Below, one piece after another: positions 25,701 through 36,400 of a DNA stretch of 64,000 nucleotides (position 1 is the first letter of the stretch; every line of letters begins with the position of its first letter). The notes under the pieces were generated by a model that saw only the letters and a program-made list of their open reading frames with translations, ran no database searches and was not told the origin of the DNA. The DNA lies in the NCBI GenBank assembly GCA_033807695.1, contig CM066306.1, positions 2,790,001 through 2,854,000 of the forward strand. The letters are read 5' to 3'. The stretch comes from Daedaleopsis sinensis. Taxonomy: Eukaryota; Basidiomycota; Agaricomycetes; Polyporales; Polyporaceae. The translations under genes and the position numbers were made by a program.

Positions 25701-27423
25701 CCTCAATGACCTTCTTCCCAGCGACAGTGATCGTCGATCCTGATGCGACCTGACCAACAGGTTTTGAGGTGAAGATGCTCATTCTTCCATCCCCTTGATA
25801 AAGGAAACTGCCCGCTTTCTCAATGGCGCCAGTCGAGAACAAACGAAGATGACCTGCGGCTGGAACATAGCAGACTTTCTTGAGCTCGATAGTGGTACGC
25901 TGACCGTCGACTTCGGCTTGGGCTTGGATGACTCCTTCGCCTTCGCCGTACACCTGTCCGGAGTCACCGCTGTTCGCAGTGTTGAAGTACTTCCGGCTCT
26001 TGTAAGGTGTGAAGCTGATGAAATCGTCGAACTGACCAGTGATGTGCTCAGAAGCACCAGAGTCCATGAGCCAATGAGTCGCAATATGTCCCTCAGAAGC
26101 GGTGTGAGCCGCAACATAGTAAGAAGCCGAGATCGTGTTGCTCGAGGCATTAGCTACGCATACATTGAGACCGGCTGGAGTAGCAACGGTTTGAGCGGAC
26201 TGTCCATTCCCCTTATTCCCAGAATTATTGCCCTTGCCCTTCTTCTTCGCATCGAACTCGTCCTTCAAGTGAGGGTACTTCTTGAAGCAGCGACTAGGGT
26301 CATGGTTCGTACCCTGGCACCACTTGCAAGGAGGGAACTTGCCCTTCGACTTGACGATCTTGTTCGCCTGCCCAATAGACGTCTCCCGAAGAGAGTCCTC
26401 GACCTTCAACTTCGCTTTGACGTTGTCGAGAGTCAAGGCCTTCTCCTCAGTAGTATGAAGAATGGTGGAGATGGCAGGGCGATAGGAATCAGGCATGCGA
26501 GAGAATAACCAGTAAACCTTGAGATGCTCAGCGATGGAGGTGCTCGAACCAGTAGAAGTGAGCTCCTTCAAAGCGCTGATGAAGCTGTTCACCTGGTCAG
26601 CGATCGGCTTGGACTCGCTAAACCTAGGCGTATTAAGCAACTTCTCGAACTTGGAGAAAGCATGTCCAGAGTCCGTCTTCTCGTAGGTGGTTTTGAGGGC
26701 ATCCCAAATATCCTTGGAAGAGGTCTTCCCTTCGTAGATCTTCGCAACCTCCGAGTCCGTCTTGTACATGAGAATACCACGAGCTCGGGCATCTCGTTTC
26801 TTCCAATCAGCAAGCTCCTTGGCATCGGTAGGCGTAGTCTCCGTGCCGTTGACAATCTCCCATGCATCGACCATCAGAAGATAGCCCATCATTTGACGAG
26901 ACCATTCCCGATACCCCTCCTGACCACGAAGAGTCGGGAGGTTCTTCTCGAGACCGGCTTCAGACATGGCAATCGAGAGGATAAAACCAGTGTCGTCAGG
27001 AATGTCCGCAAGAAGGTTGGAAGCAGGAAGAGGTGGAAGAGTAGTGGTAGGAGCTGAAGGAAGAGGAGTTGGTTCGACGGTTGGAGGTGGAACAGGAGTG
27101 ACTTCGATTAATAGAGTTAATTCGTCGAAAGTCTCTTCAGGAAGAGGGATTTGAGTAGGATTGGGAGAGGAGACTTGAGTAGGAGATGGAACGACTGCTG
27201 TCTGAGGTGGTGTGACAACGATTTTCTGTCCTTCTGCTGGCGCTTCGTGATCTTCGTCGAATTTGACGTTGTCCGGAGCAGCAACCTCGTTGTATCGGTT
27301 AGGGCAAGGTTGTCCGATTTCACAAGGATACCACTCTCTTTCAGACTCGTCCCAGCAGTAATCCTTTTCAAGGACGTTGTCGTATCTGTGGTAGAGGTGA
27401 CTGCAATCGACAGGAGTCGCCAC
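22750..27423 (-). CDS. copia gag-pol polyprotein (intact, 1557 residues)
   Basis: The single open frame has no internal stop. In order: an N-terminal extension of about 150 residues with several Cys and then Pro-rich repeats; a gag domain (GYREWSRQMMGYLLMVDAWE); a zinc knuckle CKWCQGTNHDPSRC; the protease motif HWLMDSGASEHITG; a GAG-pre-integrase HxxxH...CxxC segment (HQRWGHPG, CDGCAKGKQHR); the integrase core DMIHMDLAGPM, VRSDRGGEY and TPQQNGRAER; reverse transcriptase with DVKTAFLNGDLDEEIYMEQP and YVDDLLL; and RNase H with GYSDSDWAEDRDDR, SSTEAEYKA and DNQGAIFLADN. All catalytic acidic residues are present, so the element could be active. The N-terminal Cys-containing stretch (CWDESEREWYPC) is unlike usual gag. 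Confidence 0.96.
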   Translation of the reverse strand: MATPVDCSHLYHRYDNVLEKDYCWDESEREWYPCEIGQPCPNRYNEVAAPDNVKFDEDHEAPAEGQKIVVTPPQTAVVPSPTQVSSPNPTQIPLPEETFDELTLLIEVTPVPPPTVEPTPLPSAPTTTLPPLPASNLLADIPDDTGFILSIAMSEAGLEKNLPTLRGQEGYREWSRQMMGYLLMVDAWEIVNGTETTPTDAKELADWKKRDARARGILMYKTDSEVAKIYEGKTSSKDIWDALKTTYEKTDSGHAFSKFEKLLNTPRFSESKPIADQVNSFISALKELTSTGSSTSIAEHLKVYWLFSRMPDSYRPAISTILHTTEEKALTLDNVKAKLKVEDSLRETSIGQANKIVKSKGKFPPCKWCQGTNHDPSRCFKKYPHLKDEFDAKKKGKGNNSGNKGNGQSAQTVATPAGLNVCVANASSNTISASYYVAAHTASEGHIATHWLMDSGASEHITGQFDDFISFTPYKSRKYFNTANSGDSGQVYGEGEGVIQAQAEVDGQRTTIELKKVCYVPAAGHLRLFSTGAIEKAGSFLYQGDGRMSIFTSKPVGQVASGSTITVAGKKVIEARHLPSVNLYITHLWIPEKNRSVQAVPKSLPHDLIHQRWGHPGKEAVTRIPKAVEGVPDVGPASDKPCDGCAKGKQHRAPFPPSDKRSEGPCDMIHMDLAGPMSTSIGGYNYFSAYVDDHSGLAVATSMKKKSDQITAFKDFKAWAETQTGRKIRTVRSDRGGEYMSEEFQALLREQGIEHDKTLPGTPQQNGRAERWIRTITEKALCMLHFAGLSHGFWKLALDAAVHIYNRQPMRRLKWQCPITVWSGKKPDASYFRVFGCKAYVHVQRQQRDGKLDPKAVEMIFVGYEPGSKGYRLWNPASRQVEVSRDVVFDETVFPARKDTGSRRSTPDDSPFPNLRDSEESDDQVDADDPDLPIPPPPDSQDDEPAPVPAQPQQPPPQAPPANPPPVVQAPRPDHRRQRHPPVAEPPRRSTRENKGQHSKRNEDNVYGDEPPAQIDRRTDDDGHQREAEAILSYLHYSRYKSGIPEHHRDAMASPDAAQWQEAERSEYESLMANKTWILVPRPKDRAVVKCRWVYDRKSDGRFKARVVAKGYTQVYGKDYNETFSPVARFESIRYLFAHAALEDWEIDAMDVKTAFLNGDLDEEIYMEQPEGWVVSGKEDHVCLLKKAIYGLKQASRQWNKKIHESLKEQGFVRTYSDAGVYVYRRQGEDFTTIVVLYVDDLLLMGPSRKRIDNIKKALGKQYKMTDLGPLQRFLGLRVRRDRHSRTLDIDQEEYIDAILETYQMVNCKPARTPLPAGALLVQATVEASASLLKRFQSLLGSLLYACLGTRPDISFAISRLGKYAANPSDEHLTYLFYVLRYLKGTKHYCVRYDGATKAGLIGYSDSDWAEDRDDRHSQTGFVYLMAGGAVCWTSRRQSTVSLSSTEAEYKACSDASRQMMWLRTFGDEIGDDISSATPLCIDNQGAIFLADNPSVDRRTKHIEVRYHFVREYIESGSMDIFYVESKKNLADTLTKNVSFSILEYFVKESGLVTSAS

Positions 27424-27932
27424 AGTGTCGAAGCGAAAGGTTCAGGGAAGCGCGATGGTTTGAGGTGCCTCGTGCAAAGGACGACGTAGAGATGAACACC
27501 TATTGAGGTGAACCAGTAAGTCAGAGAGTCGGTATCCCCAACGAACCAGTGTAGAAGTCGCCAACTGTGCCCAGAAGAACTATAGTACTGTAGTACCGAA
27601 ACAAACTATCGTAAGGAGGGTCCAAACGGTTGTCCTCCGGTCCAAAGGTGATAGACACCCCGGGTCAACAGCTGGCAGTCGCAAGTGCGAGGCCTGGCTG
27701 AGGGATAGCAAAGGAACCCGTATGCCTCGAGAGCACAAAGGGTTTGGTACAGCGAGCAACTAGTAGAGCTAGGTAAAAGCACTCAGGGCTGCGTCACGAG
27801 CGCAGAAAAGTCCCCCTGGTAGCAATGTCGGCGGGCACAGTCAAGAGTGAGGGAAGAGTGGAGGGAGTGCACGGGCGGAGGGTCGACGGATACTTGCGCG
27901 CGAATGTCGACTAGCAACTAGATCAGAGCGCA
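27424..27932 (-). other. copia leader between primer site and gag start
   Basis: About 510 bp of non-coding sequence lie between the primer site and the gag ATG. This is the expected place for the packaging signal. I could not identify a specific structure. Confidence 0.5.
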
Positions 27933-27944
27933 GGGCTCATAACC
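27933..27944 (-). promoter_or_regulatory. copia primer binding site (initiator tRNA-Met half-molecule)
   Basis: Directly inside the 5' LTR the plus strand reads GGGCTCATAACC. This equals the anticodon arm of eukaryotic initiator tRNA-Met, with CAT as the anticodon. The element RNA would carry the complement GGTTATGAGCCC. Priming from an internal cleaved tRNA half, as in Drosophila copia and yeast Ty5, is inferred. Confidence 0.75.
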
Positions 27945-28551
27945 TGATGAAGTCTGAACCTGTGAAGGCAAAGAGACGCAACGACTAGAGACACACGGAA
28001 GGGCGTCCTCAGTCAGTGAGCAAAAAGACTATAACATAGATGAGCAAGTACCTAGAGACACACGGAAGGGCGCTGTAGATACTTGTAAGTAAAGCATAAG
28101 AGAGCATATGTAGGTGAGTGTACTTACTCCTCAGTCAGTGAGCAAAAAGACTGAGGAGTCCGAGCCAAAGAGTCCCTCCTTATATACCGTATAGGAGTAG
28201 CATGAGTAAGCGACTAGAGGAGAGACATGTGACGAGATGAGTCAGGTAGTACGAGGCTGACTCATGAGGAACGGAGTGAGCTGAGTCGTGCTGTGCGTAG
28301 CTGACTCAGTAGAAACAAAGAGATATCTAAAGAAGGAATAAAGGAGTGATCATCTGACCACGGAGAAGTGATCTGTAGCGACGTAGAACGACAAATGAAG
28401 GAGAGAAGCAATGAAAATACAAGAGTTGCTATATAGGGAACAATGAACGAGAGATAAAAGGTAACAGAGATAACCGAGAGAAGTATCGTATGAGGCTGTG
28501 TCCATAGCGTCTAACACGCTTCTATCTGTACAACTAACCACAAGTTCAACA
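27945..28551 (-). repeat. 5' LTR of the copia element
   Basis: It matches the other LTR except for G instead of A within GACGCAACRACTAG and one G fewer in the AAAGAAGG(G)AATAAAGG run. It should carry the element's promoter and drive minus-strand transcription through gag-pol. Confidence 0.95.
28178..28186 (-). promoter_or_regulatory. TATA box in the copia 5' LTR
   Basis: On the minus strand the LTR reads GTATATAAGGAGG, giving TATATAAGG. The same site occurs in the other LTR at 22364-22372. It is correctly oriented to start the element transcript. Confidence 0.55.
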
Positions 28552-28556
28552 GAGAC
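28552..28556. repeat. copia target-site duplication GAGAC, right copy
   Basis: GAGAC directly follows the LTR end TTCAACA, matching the left copy. Five bases is the usual spacing of copia integrase cuts. Confidence 0.9.
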
Positions 28557-29510
28557 CTCAGATGATGAACGAAGTACTCACCCTCCTCGCGAGATGGCAC
28601 TCGCACATTCCCCCGTCGTCGGCACCCCATCCGTACCGCGACCACACGCACATCCTCGAGACACCCATCGCACCGTCAAGGCCGATCGCGCTGCTCAGCC
28701 AAGTCAGAATCCTGTTACTGTCGAGGATCGCATACCACACCCCGAACAAAGTCAATCCGAGGTATGACACATACGACCCTCACATCACAGGCGCAGTCCA
28801 CAAAATACTAGGCAAGTCGAGCAATATTGTTGCTCTGGAAGTAATGAATACCTGCCCGAAGAACCCGATCGGCAAAGTGATTCTCCTCGTCCCTGTCGTC
28901 CAGAGCATTACCTTCCAAGATCTCCCCCAAACGCTAGACGAAATCCCTATAAAAGTACGACAATTCCCTCTGGAGGAAGCTGAGATCCTGCAGATACCCC
29001 CAGGAAACAGCTGCGGCGGCGCAGAGTGCAGCCTTCGCCTCGCATTCGACAACCCGATCACGCACTACGCAGTACTGGGGCAGAGCACGCACCACAAGTC
29101 CAGGAAGATAGTTCCAAGAAGTCGGAAGATAAGATATGAGGCTGAAGGCCGGTGCCAGTGACATCACAGCTCAGCGGTCCGATAGGCCCGAGGACGGACC
29201 GCGAGGCGAGCGCCTCGAGCCTCGTACAACGATCAACACGGAACTAACTTATATAAGCAAGACCCACATGCACCAAATGCGTGCGACCACGGACATCTCG
29301 GCCGGACACCGCCTGTTTCTGGACAGCGCTATGCATGCGTAAACGCATCCTTTCCCAAACTATACACCTCTATGCATCCTGTCGCGCCTATTCCCCCCTG
29401 AACCCAGTTAGAAGCCTGACCTCACCAGACTAACCAGTCGCCCGCGGGAGGGAACGCCCCGACGGGCGAGCCCGCACGCCTTATATGGTGAGTAGCCCAT
29501 CCTGAGCACC
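28557..29510 (+). other. LINE 5' region, second part (between copia and ORF1)
   Basis: A plus-strand frame of 199 residues (28562-29161) is open and contains fairly hydrophobic segments such as GKVILLVPVVQSITF. Another plus frame across the old insertion site is polar and Pro-rich (SDDERSTHPPREMALAHS). I recognise neither. They may be leader ORFs of the LINE, or remnants of something it picked up. Minus-strand frames are also open, so strand choice is uncertain. Confidence 0.35.
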
Positions 29511-32500
29511 ATGAAACAGGAGGAACTCAGCGAGCGCGCAGCGCCGCCCCCCCACGGCGGACGGCCCCGACGCGAGCAGGAACAGAGGAACCCATGCAGA
29601 CAAGCAAGCAAGGCCAAACTCGCGCACTACTTAGGAAGGGCACGTCGCGCCACGGCAATCCGCAAGCCCACGAGCTCCCCCGCGCCCGCAGCCGCAATCC
29701 ACCGCGCTCACGCACGCATACGCTCGCATACCCGCTCGCACCTCGAACTCGAGCCACCGCAAGGCTTCGCACACATGTATGCTCCCGTCCTCTCGAGCCA
29801 TGGCATCTCACTGAACGTCGGGGACAATAGCTCATCAAACAGTATGACTCTCGAACACCCCTCCAACCCGCCGGAGCATGCATCGCACGCGCCGCTCGTG
29901 TCGTACACATCCACGCCGACACATGCCACCGTCTCCGGCTCCGAGGACGGTGAGATCCGCCTCCCATCAGACACCCAGCCCCGGAACGACTGGCAGGAGC
30001 ATGAGGAGGCAAACACGAGCTTCATGCTCCCAGCCCACACGGACATCGCCATCCCCATAACCCTTGGCGGCGAAGGAGCCGCTCACCAAAAGGACCCGCT
30101 CGCGGAAGGCGAAGGCAACGGTAGCAGTGCGAGGTGCGCCCCGACCGAGGACATACCGGAACTACTCAACAGCATGGACGGCACGAGCCTGGTGAGATCG
30201 CCGCCCTACCGCACCACGTCGTGTACTCATTTGTGTAGGACAACTACAACGTGTCCCCAGCGGCGGGGAGTACACTCCGTGAGCTTGAAGAGCTCGCTGC
30301 GAAGGCAGAACACGCCCAGCCCCACCCGCTGGCCCAGCCGCAGCCCCACGACATGCCGTGGATGCACGAGAAGCACCCCCCGCAGAACGCTGAGGGTATC
30401 AAATTCGGCAATGCCCCCCCGATCCAGCACGCCAGCATGGACGTGCGCACGCCGTTCCGCAACACCGACGCCTCCACGTACGCAGACAAGGCCCCGAAGG
30501 CAATGCGCCAGAAGCCCACGCGGAAGCGACAGAACGCGTCCCCCAAGAACGGAGACCGCAAAAGGCAGAACGTCGGGGCGCAGGCGCAGGTCTTGCACCC
30601 GTCTCCGATGCACGCTCCGCCGCAAGCCTACCAGATGTGGGGGACGCCGCCCGCGAAGTCCGACATGACGCACTCGGTCGCGGCGAACGCTTTCCCATAC
30701 TCTCCTCCCTCGATGCACGCCCCCACGCCGGCGAACTCACAGGCTAGCACCCCGCAGTCTCTCGCAATGTTCGCATCGACCAACACCCCCCAGCAGCCCA
30801 TGTACGCTCTAAGCCCTCACGCGTACCAAGCCAACACGTACCGGGCGACCGAGACGAGTGATTTCGCCTCGCCGACGCCGCTCCCCGCACCCCAGTCAAT
30901 GCAATCGGCCGAGGCATCCCTCAACCTCCAGCTCCGCAACGTCCCGTCGGCGCAGCCCCTCCGGAACCATTTCAACCAGCCGTCCCCGCCCCGCATGCCC
31001 GGCCTGTCGCCCATGCAGATGTGGCGCGCCGCGAACCCGGAGGTCGACTCGCCTCCGGCCGGCCATCCGGTCCCGGAGCTCCGACCCAGACTCGAAGGCG
31101 AGACGTACACTGACGTCGCCCCATGGGTCGGCTCCCCGTACGAACGGGACCAAATTATGAAGGGGAAGGCCATGCCGACGCTCAGACTCATTCAGGACGC
31201 CGCCGACCTCCGCGAGCACAAGCTCCGGAAGGACAACGAGGAGCGCGACAAGAGAATCGAGGAGCTCGAAAGAATGCGGGACGCCCTCACCGAAAACAAC
31301 ATCGCGCTCGCAAAGCAGCTCCAGATCAACAGAGCGTCGCTCCCCCCAAGCTCAATGAACTCATTCTACACTCCCTCCCCGCCGGAACGGACACACACCA
31401 AAAGCTCGGAGTTGCTCCCTCAGGAGGACGACACGAATGCGGATGTCGACATCTCGGACGCGTCAGCAGCGATGAACGTCGACGAGAAGAACCCCCCCGA
31501 GACCCCCATGCCACCTGCTCTCACACCGGGCAGCGGGCTCGCAGGACTCCACTTCAAGAAGGAGAAGCGGGCGGAGCGGCCGAGGCTTGAACTTGGAGCG
31601 CTCGACCTCGACGACGAGTTCGTGCCGAGCACGTACGTCGCGAACCCTCAGCACCTCGTCAAACCCGAAGGAGGTTTCGAACCCGTCCACTGCATGGATC
31701 CCGCGACATACATCGCAGACTTCCCGGAGGATTTCAGGCGCCAGCTGGCCCGCTACCCCCCCTTCTCTGCCATCTTCGTTCGCCTCCCGGGCCAGCGCGG
31801 ACCTTTCGACGAGGAGACGAGCACCGAGATCGCGAAGAGGATCAAGCGCGTCGTTCACGCGCTCACCGGCATAGCCAACGCAGAAGTCCGGAGCCCGGAG
31901 ATGTACCCCGACGCGACAACCCCGCCAATCACCTGGGTGATCACAAACCTCACGAGAGAGGCGCATGCCACGCTCGTGAGCGAGAAGGCAATCTCCACGC
32001 CGGACATCTCGATGTTCATTAGCGACCGCACCCGCCCTACGCCGGAGCACGCGCTGATGCTCACGGGCTTCGCCGACGCGAACGGCAACCTCGACGCTGT
32101 CCGCTCGTCAATCATCCGCACGCTCAAAGAAGGCCAAGCAATCAACGCCATCAGCAAATGGCTCGCATTCCCAGGCGCATCGCAGGACAGCCTCGACCTT
32201 GAGATCGACATCCTGTTCCAGACCATCCGCTTCGCATATCGCCCCCTTCCGAACGGAAAGGTGATAGCAAACGTCTACTTCGCTAACCCGGGTACAACGG
32301 CCAAGTCCTGGGGCGACCTGGTCGAGGCGCTCAAGAAGATCTCATTCACGAACGACCACACGGGATACGTCGACCACACATCCAGGCACTGCGACGTGTG
32401 CCACAGCAGCGACCACGCCGACCAGGACTGTCCCTACCCGAGGCTCCCAGGTTGGCAGGGCCCGACGGCGGACCGTGGGAGGAAGGACAGGGAGATGCTG

Positions 32501-32896
32501 CCGGCCGCGAAGATCCCAGGCAGTCGTATCTCGGTCAACGCGACGCCACTGGCTTTCCGACACGTTGGACCCAGCACGCGTGGCAGGAACTACGGCTCGG
32601 GCGGAGGCGGCCAAAGCTACGGCGGCTACCAGCGAGGTCCCAACGACGGACAAGGCTTCCCCCGACAACAGAAAGGACCCCACACTGGCAGGCGCGGAAG
32701 AGGCGGCAGAGGTGGGGGTGGCGGCGGCAACAACGGCGGCCGAGGCCAATGGCACGGCCGCGAGCACAACACTCCCTTCGAGTACGAGTACGGTGGAGGC
32801 GGCGCGCACGACTACGACGACAATGGACAGGAGTCCAGCCGGGGCTACGCGTACGGGCGCGACGGAGGCAGCAGGAACTACGGCCGCGGGTACTAG
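29511..32896 (+). CDS. LINE ORF1 (gag-like nucleic-acid-binding protein), with an intron-like 47-bp gap
   Basis: The first frame, 29511-30191, ends NSMDGTSL. A GTGAGA...TGTAG segment of 47 bp (30192-30238) separates it from the next frame, which continues DNYNVSPAAGSTLRELEEL. Together they give about 1,112 residues. A shorter protein could instead start at ATG 30251 (881 residues). The protein has a long Pro/Ala/His-rich region, a coiled coil (RDKRIEELERMRDALTENN), a structured middle part (YPPFSAIFVRLPGQRGPF onward), one CCHC zinc knuckle CDVCHSSDHADQDC and a Gly/Arg/Tyr-rich RGG tail. It should bind the element RNA and form the ribonucleoprotein particle. The knuckle and RGG tail are seen; the role is inferred. 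Confidence 0.8.
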
Positions 32897-33458
32897 GCTG
32901 TCGCGTAGCGCGTCCCCGCGTCGTCGTCGGCGCATGCAAAGCCCACTACCCACGCGCGCCGCCGGCTAACGCCTCATCTTCTTCTTGCATGAACTATGGA
33001 CACGATCGTCTTCTTGCTGTAATCGCTTTCCCGCAGTATCGTTCCGCGCGCACAACCTCTCTTGCAACAGTGTAATGTCTGATATATAGACTAGTCATCA
33101 GTACTAATACACTCCATCTGGCACGCCACCTGCTCTCGGACCGACTCTGGACCTGACCGAACCTAAGTCGCGCTGCGAACCCATCCTGCGCGAACATGCG
33201 GTGTAGTAGGGATGGACGGTCTATCTGGGCCCAAATATACTGCTGCTACGGCGCAGGAAAGCCCAGATACTGAACAAACCGGATGCCTATTTAGGCGTGG
33301 CGGACCGGGCAAAAGCGAAGTTCTCAGCTAGCCGCATGCGAAGCTGAGCTCACCGCCGTCCTGGCAGAGGACATTCTGCCTCTGGCACGTGTAGATGGTC
33401 GTACCGCGAGCCGAGAACATCGACTACGAACAACAATAACTCTCTCACAACACAAATA
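32897..33458. other. LINE spacer between ORF1 and ORF2
   Basis: About 560 bp with stops in all frames I checked. It may hold a reinitiation signal or a second promoter for ORF2. No clear element was seen. Confidence 0.45.
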
Positions 33459-36400
33459 TTGGAAAGAAACACTGGTCCTGGAACACAGCGCCTCCCCGGG
33501 GCTGAAGTGGGGACGAATATGGATGTCGGCGTGGACCACGCATGTAGCCCCGAGGAGTTCGGTGGCATCCCGCGTGCCGACAGGGCCGCAAGCTCAAACA
33601 TGAGACCCGGCACGCGCGCACACAATAGGCCCGCGGAAGAAGTAGACGCACGAGGAAGGAGCGCAAGGGACGCGCGCCCGCACGCAACGCAAGCCCAAAG
33701 GAAAAGGAAGAGTGCGAAGGGAAGACTCAAATACGCGACTCTAAACATGAATGGTTTCTCGTATACTCTGCGCAACGAAGACGTGAGGAACGGAGTGCAC
33801 AGCGCGGACAAATGGATGCTCATTAACCAAGTACTAAGGGACCAGCACGTCGCAGTCCTAGCACTACAAGAAACGCACCTCACTGCCGAAAGAACTGATA
33901 GACTCAACTCACTCTTCGAAGCGTCCATGACAGTCATCGCGAGCATAGACGGCACAAACGAAACAGGGGCGAGAGGAGTAGCATTCGCTGTAAACAAAAG
34001 GAAAGTAGATGTGAAGGACATAGTCACAGAGGAAATATGGCCAGGACGAGCGATGTTACTCAAAATAAAGAAAGCGGACGGCGCAAGCATAAGCATCCTG
34101 AATATCTACGCACCCAACGCGAGCAGCGAGAATGAACAGTTCTGGAAAGCACTCCTCCCAAAACTAACGACGTCGAGCTCCACGAGGCCGGAAGTAGTAA
34201 TGGGGGACTTCAACGTATGCGACGAGGCAATCGACCGCCTCCCCGCTAGGCTGGACCCGACCGGACCAAGAGATGCCCTGAACACCATGATGTTAGAGTT
34301 AGGCCTGGAAGACGGATGGAGAGCTCGTAACCAAACGACCAAAGCGTACACGTATATGCACGGAGCGAATGGTAGCCAATCGCGGCTAGATAGGATATAT
34401 CTGACCAAGGACCTGAAGAAGAAGTCAAACGACTGGGAGATCGAGACGACAGGCATACCTACCGACCACAGATCAGCCAGCTTCACGCTAGCGAGCTATA
34501 AAGCTCCTAAAATGGGACACGGCCGCTGGGCATTCCCAGTCGCAGTACTGGACGACCACACGTACATCAATGACCTCAAGGACATAGGCAGGAAAGTATG
34601 GGCACGAGTGACGGACCTGCGGGAGAGAACTGATGAGACCAACGTACAAGTGATCTACGAGCAGTTCAAAGAAGAGCTGAGCGAAGCAGCGAAGCAGCGA
34701 AGAACAGAGCGAAGGCGAAGGCCCCCAAACTAGAGCGTCGCATCAAAGCCATAAAGAAGGACATCAGCGAATCTCTCAAACGCGACGACCCAGACACGTA
34801 CCACGTTGCAGTACTACAAGACAAGGTGGAGAAACTGGAAAGGAAGCGGTTCAGCAACAAGAGAAGAGCGGTAGCCGCGAACGACGCTATAAAAGGGGAG
34901 ACACTCTCAAAGTACTGGACGAGACTTAATGCGCCCGAACGCCAGACAAACGTCATAGCAGAGTTAGCCTACGAAGAAGGAGGCAAGAAAAAATACACGA
35001 GTTCCTCCAAGAAGATGGCGAACATCGCGATGAAGTTCTACAGGGACCTCCAGAAGGACCCGGAGCTACAGGATGTCAATGCAAATGATAACGTACACGA
35101 GTCGAACATAGAGGACGCGATACAGCACCTAGATGCCAAGCTGACGACGGAGCAGAAAGGCAACCTTGCGAAACGATTCACAAGAGCGGAAATTGCGGAG
35201 GCAGTCAAGGAGGCGGCAAAAGGGAAAGCTCCGGGCGTGGACGGAATACCTGCGGAAGTCTGGAAGAAACTGTTATCGTTAGAGGAGAAACTCCAAGGAA
35301 GCGGAAGCGATAACGGGACGGACCTGCAAATCACTAGGCTGCTCAAGAAAGTCTTCGACGACATCGCCGAGTTCGGCGTACACCGCAGCTCGACCTTTAC
35401 TACTGGATGGATATGCCCCCTATACAAGCAGAAGAAGGACATAAGAGAAATCGAGAACTACCGACCAATAACACTCTTAAACGCCGACTACAAGATTATG
35501 ACTAAGGCAATTGCCACAAGGATCGCTAATGTCTCTCACGACCTAATCCACCCGGACCAAGCTGGCTTCGTACCCGGGAGGAAAATCCACGACCACATAA
35601 GGCTGTCCCAACTGATGATACACTACGCAGAGGCAGAGGAGATAGACGGAGCAATAGTCGCACTCGACCAAGAAAAGGCGTACGACAAAATCAATCACAA
35701 GTACTTATGGACAGTGCTAAAGAAGATGAATTTCCCGAACAATATGATTGACACACTTAAAAGACTATACGAAGGAGCGCAGAGCTACGTGATGGTCAAC
35801 GGAATGAAAAGCAAAGCGTTTACGATCACTAGAGGCACAAGACAGGGGGATCCAGTCGCGTGTATGCTCTTCGACCTAGCCATAGAACCTCTGGCAGCAG
35901 CGTTGAGACAAGCCTTAAAGGAAGCGCGCCTGAAAGGCATCCCCATACCGGACGAACTCAAAACAATAATCGTGACCCTCTTCGCAGACGACACTACAGT
36001 ATACCTCTCAAAAGACGACGATTACGAGGTACTAGAAACTATACTTGAACAGTGGTGCAAAGGATCAAGAGCCAAATTCAACACGGAGAAAACCGAGGTC
36101 CTGCCTATAGGCACAGAAGAATATAGGATGAAGGCATGTCAGCGGGACGGAGATTCTACACTGGCCAGGACAATCCCAGCACATGTAAAAGTGGTGAAGG
36201 ATGGTGAAATGATGAGGACACTGGGAGCATGGATAGGGAACAAAGCAGACACCGAGGCCCCATGGAAGAGAACGATCGACACAATCGAAAGGAACCTCAA
36301 GCACTGGGAGAAGAGGAAGCCCACAATGTACGGCAGGAAGCTGATCATAGGAATGGAGATAGGCAGCAGGACCCAGTTCCTAGCAAAAGCACAAGGAATG

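Larger units (their letters stand above)
22131..28551 (-). mobile_element. Full-length Ty1/copia LTR retrotransposon
   Basis: Two long terminal repeats of 608 and 607 bp flank one intact gag-pol ORF read on the minus strand. A 5-bp target duplication GAGAC lies at 22126-22130 and 28552-28556. The LTR copies differ by only one substitution and one 1-base indel in my reading, so the insertion is young. The primer site and an intact protease, integrase, reverse transcriptase and RNase H are present. The integrase-before-RT order defines copia. It sits in the 5' region of the LINE, so it arrived after the LINE. Confidence 0.96.

Noticed and set aside
30227..33000. Several minus-strand ORFs opposite LINE ORF1
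   Set aside because: They are shadows of the GC-rich ORF1. The CCHC knuckle and RGG tail show the plus strand is coding.
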